64,000 nucleotides of DNA from Treponema sp. GTDB lineage: Bacteria > Spirochaetota > Spirochaetia > Treponematales > Treponemataceae. Within the stretch, counting starts at the first letter, position 1. The number at the start of each line of letters is the position of its first letter. Below the pieces are notes generated by a model. The model was not told the DNA's origin and searched no databases. It saw only the letters and a list, made by a program, of their open reading frames with translations. Positions 44,619 through 50,707 of the stretch are shown one piece after another. A program made the translations under genes and the position numbers. Location of the stretch: positions 124,001 through 188,000 of the forward strand of contig JAEESN010000001.1 of the NCBI GenBank assembly GCA_016286365.1, given 5' to 3'.

Positions 44619-46010
44619 CTATTTCCCCTGAGGATATGCCATAGCCTCAGGCTTAAACACTTCGTCGAATTTTTCTGCTGTGAGGAAGCCAAGACCTACG
44701 CATGCTTCTTTTAAGCTGATGTTTTCGTCAAAGGCTTTGTGTGCTGTTTTTGCAGCGTTTTCATAACCGATATATGGGTTTAATGCAGTTACGAGCATCA
44801 GAGAGTTGTAGAGGTTATGATGCATTTTGTCCTTGTTGGCTGTGATTCCTACGGCACAGTTTTTGTTAAAGCTCATCATGCTTTCTGCAAGAAGGCGTGC
44901 ACTCTGAATAAAGTTGTAAGCGATTACTGGCATGAATACGTTTAATTCAAAGTTACCCTGGCTTGCGGCAAAGCTAACGGCAGCATCGTTACCCATAACC
45001 TGAACGGCAACCATAGTAACAGCTTCGCACTGAGTAGGATTTACTTTTCCAGGCATGATTGATGAGCCTGGTTCATTTTCAGGAATGTGGATTTCTCCAA
45101 GACCGTCGCGAGGACCTGATGCGAGCCAGCGTACGTCGTTTGCAATTTTCATCATATCGCAGGCAAGAGCCTTGATAGCACCGTGAGCAAATACAAGTTC
45201 ATCTTTTGATGTGAGTGCGTGGAATTTATTTGGAGCGGTAATAAAATCTTTACCGGTTAATTTTGAAACACATTCAGCAACTTTAGTGTCGAATCCTTTT
45301 GGAGCATTGAGACCTGTTCCAACGGCAGTACCACCAAGAGCAAGCTGCTTTAAGTAAGGAAGAGATGAGCAGAGCATTTCTCTGTCACGTTCGAGGGATG
45401 TTCTCCAGCCGGAGATTTCCTGATCAAAAGAAATAGGTACAGCGTCCTGAAGATGAGTGCGTCCTGATTTTACGATTCCTTCGTTTTCTTTTTCAAGGCG
45501 TTTGAAAGTAGAAACCAAAGTGTCGATTGCAGGAAGGAGTTTATCTTCGATTACGCATACAGCAGAGATGTGGAGAGCAGTAGGGAATGTGTCGTTAGAA
45601 GACTGACTCATGTTGATGTCGTCGTTTGGATGACAGAGTTTTTTACCTGCGATTTCGTTTGAGCGGTTTGCAATAACTTCGTTTGCATTCATGTTACTCT
45701 GAGTACCAGAACCAGTCTGCCATACAACGAGAGGGAAGTGATCGTTTAAAGAACCAGAGATAACTTCATCACAAGCCTGACTGATTGCCTTTAATTTTTC
45801 ATCAGTCATCTTTTCCGGTTTAAGAGCGTTATTTGCCATAGCGGCAGCCTTTTTGAGGTAACCGAATGCCTTAGTGATTTCGCGAGGCATTGTTTCGATT
45901 CCAACTCCAATTTCGAAATTTTCGTGACTGCGTTCAGTCTGAGCGCCCCAGTATTTATCTGCAGGAACTTTTACTTCTCCCATAGAGTCATGTTCAATTT
46001 TGTATTCCAT
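44619..46010 (-). CDS. fumC: Fumarate hydratase, class II
   Basis: This 463-residue enzyme has the superfamily signature G-S-S-I-M-P-G-K-V-N-P and catalytic blocks S-G-R-T-H-L-Q-D-A-V-P and T-G-S-G-T-Q-S-N-M-N. It interconverts malate and fumarate without iron. It follows the dehydrogenase gene across a terminator. The last four codons plus stop (PQGK-stop) are repeated just downstream by a 19-base tandem duplication, leaving the protein end unchanged. Confidence 0.95.
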   Translation of the reverse strand: MEYKIEHDSMGEVKVPADKYWGAQTERSHENFEIGVGIETMPREITKAFGYLKKAAAMANNALKPEKMTDEKLKAISQACDEVISGSLNDHFPLVVWQTGSGTQSNMNANEVIANRSNEIAGKKLCHPNDDINMSQSSNDTFPTALHISAVCVIEDKLLPAIDTLVSTFKRLEKENEGIVKSGRTHLQDAVPISFDQEISGWRTSLERDREMLCSSLPYLKQLALGGTAVGTGLNAPKGFDTKVAECVSKLTGKDFITAPNKFHALTSKDELVFAHGAIKALACDMMKIANDVRWLASGPRDGLGEIHIPENEPGSSIMPGKVNPTQCEAVTMVAVQVMGNDAAVSFAASQGNFELNVFMPVIAYNFIQSARLLAESMMSFNKNCAVGITANKDKMHHNLYNSLMLVTALNPYIGYENAAKTAHKAFDENISLKEACVGLGFLTAEKFDEVFKPEAMAYPQGK

Positions 46011-46034
46011 ATTATTTGTCCTTTAAAATAAATA

Positions 46035-46065
46035 AAGGCAGTCTGAACTTTCAGACTACCTTTTA
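46035..46065 (-). terminator. Hairpin between the dehydrogenase gene and fumC
   Basis: GGTAGTCTGA-AAGT-TCAGACTGCC, read on the minus strand, is followed by TTT and AT-rich sequence. It probably reduces transcription into fumC. Confidence 0.8.
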
Positions 46066-46070
46066 TAGAT

Positions 46071-47015
46071 TTAGAATTTAATCTGCTTTATTACGTCTTT
46101 AAGACAATCTGCACTGTGACGCAGCGATTTAACTTCATCATCAGTAAGAGGAGTTGCGATGTGACCTTTAATTCCGTTTATACCAACGATAGTAGGAATA
46201 GAAAGACAAACATCTTTGATATCGTATTCACCGTCGAGAAGTGATGAAATTGTAAGGACAGAATCAGTGCTGTAGTTTAATGCTTCTACTAAAGTTGCAG
46301 TTGTGATTCCAATACCATAGTTTGTACATTTTTTAGCAGCGATGATGATTCCGCCTGATTTACGGATATAATCTTCTACGTCGTTTTTGTCGAAAGTAGG
46401 AAGCTTTTCTTTTCCTGTAAATGAGTTTGCATAGTAATCAACAGGTATAGAACCGATGTTTGCAATAGACCAAGGAACGAATGATGAATCACCGTGTTCA
46501 CCAAAAACATAACCATGAACGTTTGTCTGGCAAACCTTATATGTTTCTGCAATGCGGGCACGGAAGCGGGCAGTATCGAGCATAGTTCCTGTACCAAAGA
46601 TGTGATTTGCAGGAATGCCTGAAGTTTTGATGAACTGATAGGTAAGAATATCAACAGGATTTGCTACGATAACATAAAGAGCGTTTGGACAAGCCTTTGC
46701 AATCTGAGGAATTACAGATTTAGCAATGTCAACGTTAGTCTGAGTTAAATCAAGGCGTGACTGACCAGGCTTTCTTCCAACACCGGAAGTAAAGATTACT
46801 ACATCCGAACCTTTTGCATCTTCATAGTCACCATCGTGAACGTAAACAGGACCAATAAACGGAGTGCCCTGACGGATATCCATAGCTTCTCCCATAGCCT
46901 TGTCTTTGATGATGTCGATAATAACGATTTCTGATGCAAGCTGCTTAACAGTTAATGCAAAAGCAACAGTTGAACCAACCTGACCGGCACCAATGATAGT
47001 AATCTTTCTAGACAT
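46071..47015 (-). CDS. Malate/L-lactate dehydrogenase family enzyme, likely malate dehydrogenase
   Basis: The 314-residue protein has an NAD Rossmann motif, G-A-G-Q-V-G-S-T-V-A, and NAD-selective D34. The catalytic pair is D147 (with R150) and H174 in F-G-E-H-G-D-S. The specificity loop reads G-R-K-P-G-Q-S-R. The residue equivalent to LDH position 102 is arginine (R81), the malate-type residue, where lactate dehydrogenases have glutamine. A later residue (T231 in C-T-N-Y-G) is lactate-type. The fumC neighbour favours malate. AGGAGAC precedes the ATG. Confidence 0.85.
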   Translation of the reverse strand: MSRKITIIGAGQVGSTVAFALTVKQLASEIVIIDIIKDKAMGEAMDIRQGTPFIGPVYVHDGDYEDAKGSDVVIFTSGVGRKPGQSRLDLTQTNVDIAKSVIPQIAKACPNALYVIVANPVDILTYQFIKTSGIPANHIFGTGTMLDTARFRARIAETYKVCQTNVHGYVFGEHGDSSFVPWSIANIGSIPVDYYANSFTGKEKLPTFDKNDVEDYIRKSGGIIIAAKKCTNYGIGITTATLVEALNYSTDSVLTISSLLDGEYDIKDVCLSIPTIVGINGIKGHIATPLTDDEVKSLRHSADCLKDVIKQIKF

Positions 47016-47154
47016 ATTATAGTCTCCTTAAAAATATATATTTTGAAGTTGTGATTATTTAGAAAATAACTATATTATTTTAATGGTTTTAATATATTTT
47101 GTTAATAGGAAAACTCCCAGATTAAAAAAAATTTGAAAAAAATAAAAAGAAGCA

Positions 47155-47183
47155 TTGACACAAGCGCTCAAAATCAATATATT
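47155..47183 (+). promoter_or_regulatory. Promoter of tRNA-Gly
   Basis: A perfect TTGACA (47155-47160), 17-base spacer and TATATT (47178-47183) place the start a few bases before the tRNA 5' end at 47196. Confidence 0.8.
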
Positions 47184-47195
47184 ATAAACATATTT

Positions 47196-47268
47196 GCGGA
47201 TGTCATATAACGGCTTATTATCTCAGCCTTCCAAGCTGATGACGAGGGTTCGACTCCCTTCATCCGCT
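47196..47268 (+). tRNA. tRNA-Gly (anticodon TCC)
   Basis: The gene is 73 bases long with a 7-bp acceptor stem GCGGATG/CATCCGC. The anticodon stem TCAGC/GCTGA has loop CTTCCAA, which gives anticodon TCC. The T arm is GAGGG-TTCGACT-CCCTT. The CCA end is not encoded. It marks the border between core genes and the accessory region; tRNA 3' ends are common integration sites. Confidence 0.95.
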
Positions 47269-47270
47269 TA

Positions 47271-47299
47271 AGCTCTCTGAATAAGAGAGCTTTTTTTAT
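47271..47299 (+). terminator. Terminator after tRNA-Gly
   Basis: AGCTCTCT-GAATAA-GAGAGCT followed by seven T, directly after the tRNA. Confidence 0.92.
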
Positions 47300-47334
47300 T
47301 TTAAAGCGATATTATTGTAATAAGAATTAGGTCA

Positions 47335-47348
47335 GGGAGTCGAACCCA
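47335..47348 (-). repeat. Inverted copy of the tRNA-Gly T-arm
   Basis: Fourteen bases, AGGGAGTCGAACCC, are the exact reverse complement of the T-arm core of the tRNA-Gly at 47246-47259. They lie 67 bases past its end. The flanking bases do not complete a tRNA. The stretch from 47300 to 47604 has no gene; it holds this fragment, the folded element at 47442 and AT-rich sequence before the toxin-antitoxin pair. Confidence 0.6.
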
Positions 47349-47441
47349 GCGCATATGGGAAATCCGTTAAAAAAAATTGAACGACAGTGCAATTTTTTAG
47401 AATTTTCCTCAAAATTAGCTCGGAACGAGACTTGCGAGCGA

Positions 47442-47507
47442 CGACGGGTTCTACGCGTGGCATAAATGCCACAGCGCAAAACGCTAAAAACCCTGTCGGC
47501 TTTTTTT
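47442..47507 (+). other. Three-way-junction RNA-like element with terminal T run
   Basis: A closing stem CGACGGGTT (47442-47450) pairs with AACCCTGTCG (47489-47498, one bulge). It encloses two hairpins: GTGGCAT-AA-ATGCCAC (47457-47472) and AGCG-CAAAA-CGCT (47473-47485). Seven T follow. A small CTCG-GAA-CGAG hairpin precedes it at 47419-47429. It could be a small RNA with its own terminator or one copy of a folded mobile repeat. Function unknown. Confidence 0.45.
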
Positions 47508-47604
47508 AACGCAAATTGTCTTCATTCGCTCGATTGGTTTAGAAATTGATTTTTAATAAAAAAGAGTTTAAAATATATATTAGATTTTAGATGGAGGTGA
47601 CAGA

Positions 47605-47808
47605 ATGTTTGCAACGACTGGAAGAGTTCAGGGTAATACGGTTTTAGTTGATGATTTTTCTCTTGAAAAATATAATGGCAGAAAAGTTATCATTACTGTT
47701 CTTGAAGACGAAAAAAACTATAAAACTGTTTCTGATGAAAAACTTTTGGCACTTTCAGATTCTCTTATAGATCAGAATAAGGAAGCTTATCAGGAACTTG
47801 CTAAATGA
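47605..47808 (+). CDS. Antitoxin of a Doc/Fic-type toxin-antitoxin pair
   Basis: This 67-residue protein has a short beta-rich N-terminal part (Q-G-N-T-V-L-V-D-D) and a helical C-terminus ending Q-E-L-A-K. A Phd-like antitoxin has this layout: DNA-binding N-terminus and toxin-blocking C-terminal helix. It has an excellent GGAGGTGA site. Its stop overlaps the start of the toxin gene by ATGA, the usual arrangement. Sequence family not recognised with certainty; the call rests on position. Confidence 0.7.
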   Translation: MFATTGRVQGNTVLVDDFSLEKYNGRKVIITVLEDEKNYKTVSDEKLLALSDSLIDQNKEAYQELAK

Positions 47809-48182
47809 TTTTTTTTGAATATGAGCAGGTAATAAAGCTTCATTCTTCATTAATTTCAAAAACAGGTGGAATTGATGGTGTAAGAGATGAGAATCTTTTG
47901 GATTCTGCATTAAAAGCCCCTTTCCAAACTTTTGGTGGAAAAGATCTTTATCCGGATATTTTAGATAAGGCCTCCCAGCTTTGTTATTCACTGATTGAAA
48001 ATCATCCATTTGTAGATGGAAACAAACGAATTGGTGTTCATTTGACTTTGATTTTCTTAAAATTAAATAATATTGAATTAAAATATTCTCAGCAGGAATT
48101 GATTGATTTTGGTCTTAACGTTGCAGCAGGAAAGCTCAATAAAGACAATATCAAAAACTGGCTGAAAAATCACGAGATTTAG
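47805..48182 (+). CDS. doc: Doc-type Fic-domain toxin
   Basis: This 125-residue protein has the Fic motif E-N-H-P-F-V-D-G-N-K-R at residues 65-75, with catalytic H67. The position that is glycine in AMP-transferring Fic proteins is lysine (G-N-K-R), as in Doc, which phosphorylates EF-Tu and stops translation. An upstream E-N-L-L-D-S-A-L motif and Y at the end of the sheet also fit Doc. It is co-translated with the antitoxin and is the first gene pair of the island after tRNA-Gly. Confidence 0.9.
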   Translation: MIFFEYEQVIKLHSSLISKTGGIDGVRDENLLDSALKAPFQTFGGKDLYPDILDKASQLCYSLIENHPFVDGNKRIGVHLTLIFLKLNNIELKYSQQELIDFGLNVAAGKLNKDNIKNWLKNHEI

Positions 48183-48183
48183 T

Positions 48184-48486
48184 ATGATTAAACACATTAT
48201 TTTATGGACATTAAAGGACATGCCCGACTCGGAAAAGGAATCGGTGAAAAAAGGGATTAAGGACGGGCTTGAAGGGCTCAAGGGGAAGATACCGGGGCTT
48301 ATTGATATAAAGGTGAATGCTCAAGGGCGGCTCGGGTCTTCTACGGCAGATTTGATGCTGGATTCTACGTTTGAATCGGAAGAGGCGCTCAAAGGGTATT
48401 CAAAACATCCTGAGCATGTGGCAGTTGCAGACAGTAAGGTTAGAACTTTTACAGCTAGCAGGGCTTGTCTGGATTTTGAGGTTTAA
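48184..48486 (+). CDS. Dabb-family stress-responsive barrel protein
   Basis: This 100-residue protein has the Dabb (alpha/beta barrel) start M-I-K-H-I-I-L-W-T-L and the later Y-S-K-H-P-E-H motif. Such small ferredoxin-like-fold proteins form dimers; most have no known role. It begins one base after the toxin stop. Its codon use is more GC-rich than the toxin pair, which suggests a different origin. Confidence 0.85.
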   Translation: MIKHIILWTLKDMPDSEKESVKKGIKDGLEGLKGKIPGLIDIKVNAQGRLGSSTADLMLDSTFESEEALKGYSKHPEHVAVADSKVRTFTASRACLDFEV

Positions 48487-48489
48487 GAA

Positions 48490-48693
48490 TTATTTTTTTT
48501 CCAGCAAAATCTCTTCAACAAGATATGCATCGCTTAAACAGTGGAAGTCGCTGATGCCTTTACTCATGAGCATGTAGGTGTCCGAATTATAAAAAAGTTC
48601 CATGGCTTTTTCTTCATCAATATTTGCTTTTTTTGCAAGGAGAGAAATAATTCGAGCATATTTCATCTGTAAAAGAGTTGGATCAGCTGTCAT
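48490..48693 (-). CDS. Small helical DUF3791-like protein (antitoxin candidate)
   Basis: This 67-residue helical protein contains M-K-Y-A-R-I-I-S-L-L-A-K-K and a later G-I-S-D-F-H-C-L-S-D-A-Y-L-V-E-E-I block. It is the last gene of a three-gene minus-strand unit and overlaps the DUF3990-like gene by 4 bases. I recognise the layout from gut bacteria, where such small proteins flank DUF3990. DUF3791 assignment is tentative. Confidence 0.6.
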   Translation of the reverse strand: MTADPTLLQMKYARIISLLAKKANIDEEKAMELFYNSDTYMLMSKGISDFHCLSDAYLVEEILLEKK

Positions 48694-49184
48694 GATGCAG
48701 CTCCTTTTACTTCATAACTTGATTCAAACTTAAGTACAGAGTTCAGAACTTTCTGATTTATAAAACAGATTTGATTATTTGGTTTTTCATATTTTAAGCG
48801 TTCAAGTGTTGTTGATTTATCTATTAGACCTGATTGATAAAGTTCAACAGTATTAAAAACTTTATCGTTTGCAATTCCACCTTCGATGACGTCATAATTC
48901 ATATAATCTTTAGAACCATTACGACAGGAGAGTACAAAATCAAGCCATTCTTCATTATATTCAGGGAATTTTTTATAACGATATTTTTCTGCAAGATTTT
49001 TATCATCAAAATTATAAATATTTATGATTCCTTTTTTGCCAAGCGAAACAAAACGTTCCACCCATTTTTCAGCCTGATTTTTTAAATCTGTTGTATAAAA
49101 TCCTTTTCCAAAATCAAGATTATCGCGACCGAACGAAACAAGAGGCTTTTCTACAATTATTGTTGACCCATGATATATTTTCAT
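48690..49184 (-). CDS. DUF3990-like protein, possible ADP-ribosyltransferase-fold toxin
   Basis: This 164-residue protein opens with K-I-Y-H-G-S-T and continues D-F-G-K-G-F-Y-T-T-D-L-K-N-Q-A. These H and Y positions are reminiscent of the H-Y-E group of ADP-ribosyltransferases. A later V-I-E-G-G-I-A-N-D-K-V block is typical of DUF3990. It overlaps the genes on both sides by 4 bases (48690-48693 and 49181-49184), so the three are co-translated. A toxin role is inferred from fold and arrangement. Confidence 0.65.
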   Translation of the reverse strand: MKIYHGSTIIVEKPLVSFGRDNLDFGKGFYTTDLKNQAEKWVERFVSLGKKGIINIYNFDDKNLAEKYRYKKFPEYNEEWLDFVLSCRNGSKDYMNYDVIEGGIANDKVFNTVELYQSGLIDKSTTLERLKYEKPNNQICFINQKVLNSVLKFESSYEVKGAAS

Positions 49185-49396
49185 GCCACAAGATTCCTTT
49201 CTTTAAGAACTGAGACAATTTCATCAACTATATATTGTTTACTCTGAGTATGGAGGGCTTCGTAGGAAGGGATGATGTAGGAATGGAGGAGGCCGGAATT
49301 ATTGAGAATTTGAAAAATTTCGGTGCCAGTTTTACCAAGCTTTTTTGCCACATTTTCGATGCAGAAAACTGAATATTCAATCTGTTTGTCGCTCAT
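49181..49396 (-). CDS. DUF3791-like small protein (antitoxin candidate)
   Basis: The start at 49396 (MSDKQIEYSVFCIENVAKK) has AGGAGGC just upstream, so the longer in-frame extension is rejected. The protein has 71 residues with the pattern F-C-I-E-N...L-L-H-S-Y-I-I-P-S-Y-E-A-L-H-T-Q-S of DUF3791. It is the first gene of the triad and is a good candidate for the antitoxin of the DUF3990-like protein. Confidence 0.7.
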   Translation of the reverse strand: MSDKQIEYSVFCIENVAKKLGKTGTEIFQILNNSGLLHSYIIPSYEALHTQSKQYIVDEIVSVLKERNLVA

Positions 49397-49481
49397 AAAA
49401 TGCCTCCTTTTAAAATCTTTTATATAAATAATATACAATATTTTTAAATTATTTGCGAATTGTTTTATTCAGATACACTAC

Positions 49482-50462
49482 TCATTTTATTTTCAAAGCC
49501 ATCTTCCTGACTTCCTCTTCATACATCTTCACCAATTCAGGCGGATTCAAAACTGTAACGGCGGCGCCAAATCGCAAGGCCCAATACAATGTTTCCTGGA
49601 GCTGGTTTGATTCAAAACTTAAAAAGACGGAGCCGTCGGGGTTCTGGTGGCATTTTTGATTTTTGTGCCAGGTGCGCTCAAGGATGTAGGTGTTTACGGA
49701 TTTATCAAAGACAAGCTCGATTGTTTTGGGTTTTGAATCGTTGTTCCAGATTCCAAAGTTCGGGTCGATGTGGATTTTTTTCGCGTAATCGGGGTCGGGA
49801 GTAAAATCATCACCAAGGCGGATATTTTTCATGCGGGCGAGGGTAAAGGTCGAAAAAGAATCACGATGGGGAGAATAGCCTAAGATATACCAGTCACCTT
49901 TTTGATTATAGATTTTATACGGGTAAAGCTCGTGCGGGGACCAGGAGGTGGCACTAATCGAACGGTAATCAAAAGTCATGATTTTATGAAGCTTTGTGGC
50001 CTTAAAGACATCATTAAAAACAGTTTCGGGGATAACGGGGATGGGGTCTGCGATGAATTCAACATCATTTGTAAAACTCGACTGCACTTCGACCTGATTG
50101 GGAAGCATCTGCGAGAGTGTATCGTAAACCTTTTCGATAGTTTTTTTGAGCGGCGTGTTGTTATATCGTTCCATGAGCGGCAAAATCCCCGTGACGGCAA
50201 AAACTTCACTTTCTGTGAGCATCATGTTTTTTACAAAATAAGTATTGTCGCTGTAATAATATCCCTTACGTGTGCGGTCATATTCAATCGGAGCATTGTA
50301 GTAGATTTTTAATTCATCGATATCCCGAAGGATAGTCCGACGCGAAACTTCAAGCTCATCCATCAGCCTAGCAACATCCGGATAGCTCAGATTCTGAATA
50401 GCCTGTTCAATTTTGAATAACCTGAGCGGCTTAGTGTGATTTTCCTTTGTTCTGGTACTCAT
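49482..50462 (-). CDS. WYL-domain transcriptional regulator
   Basis: The start at 50462 (MSTRTKENHTKPLRLFK) is chosen because TATAAT lies 6 bases upstream; the longer extension runs into the GC-rich repeat. The 326-residue protein has an N-terminal winged helix (V-A-R-L-M-D-E-L-E-V-S-R-R-T-I-L-R-D-I-D-E-L). The WYL domain is at about 150-235 (F-D-Y-R-S..., P-Y-K-I-Y-N-Q-K-G-D-W-Y-I-L-G-Y) and a WCX-type C-terminal domain follows. WYL regulators often sit beside phage-defence loci and sense nucleotides. It is divergent from hsdR. Confidence 0.9.
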   Translation of the reverse strand: MSTRTKENHTKPLRLFKIEQAIQNLSYPDVARLMDELEVSRRTILRDIDELKIYYNAPIEYDRTRKGYYYSDNTYFVKNMMLTESEVFAVTGILPLMERYNNTPLKKTIEKVYDTLSQMLPNQVEVQSSFTNDVEFIADPIPVIPETVFNDVFKATKLHKIMTFDYRSISATSWSPHELYPYKIYNQKGDWYILGYSPHRDSFSTFTLARMKNIRLGDDFTPDPDYAKKIHIDPNFGIWNNDSKPKTIELVFDKSVNTYILERTWHKNQKCHQNPDGSVFLSFESNQLQETLYWALRFGAAVTVLNPPELVKMYEEEVRKMALKIK

Positions 50463-50510
50463 AGGGATATTATAGCACAGGAATTTTAATGATTGAATTT
50501 TATAAATAAT

Positions 50511-50606
50511 ACGGGGGCCGTCTCCCCCGCGCTCCCAAGTCCTCACTCACTTTGTTCGCTCCGGTCTTGTCCGCTGCCCCCTGTACGGGCTCAAACGCCG
50601 CCCGTA
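50511..50606. repeat. GC-rich palindromic intergenic element
   Basis: In otherwise AT-rich DNA this ~95-base stretch is strongly GC-rich. It holds two perfect hairpins: CGGGGG-CCGTCT-CCCCCG (50512-50529) and TACGGGC-(9)-GCCCGTA (50584-50606). It lies between the divergent WYL and hsdR genes. It looks like one copy of a dispersed repeat rather than a promoter region. Confidence 0.65.
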
Positions 50607-50707
50607 ACGCCTGCTTATAAAATATTAATTTATGAATAAAAGCATTTTTTATGAAAAAACAGTTTTTATATGATATACTTAAATTACTATATAAAGGAAA
50701 GAGATTG

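Noticed and set aside
46071-47015. Firm L-lactate dehydrogenase call
   Set aside because: The position-102 equivalent is arginine, the malate-type residue, so lactate specificity is not supported.
47442-47507. Complete tRNA or tmRNA
   Set aside because: The fold is a three-way junction without T-loop or anticodon-loop consensus.
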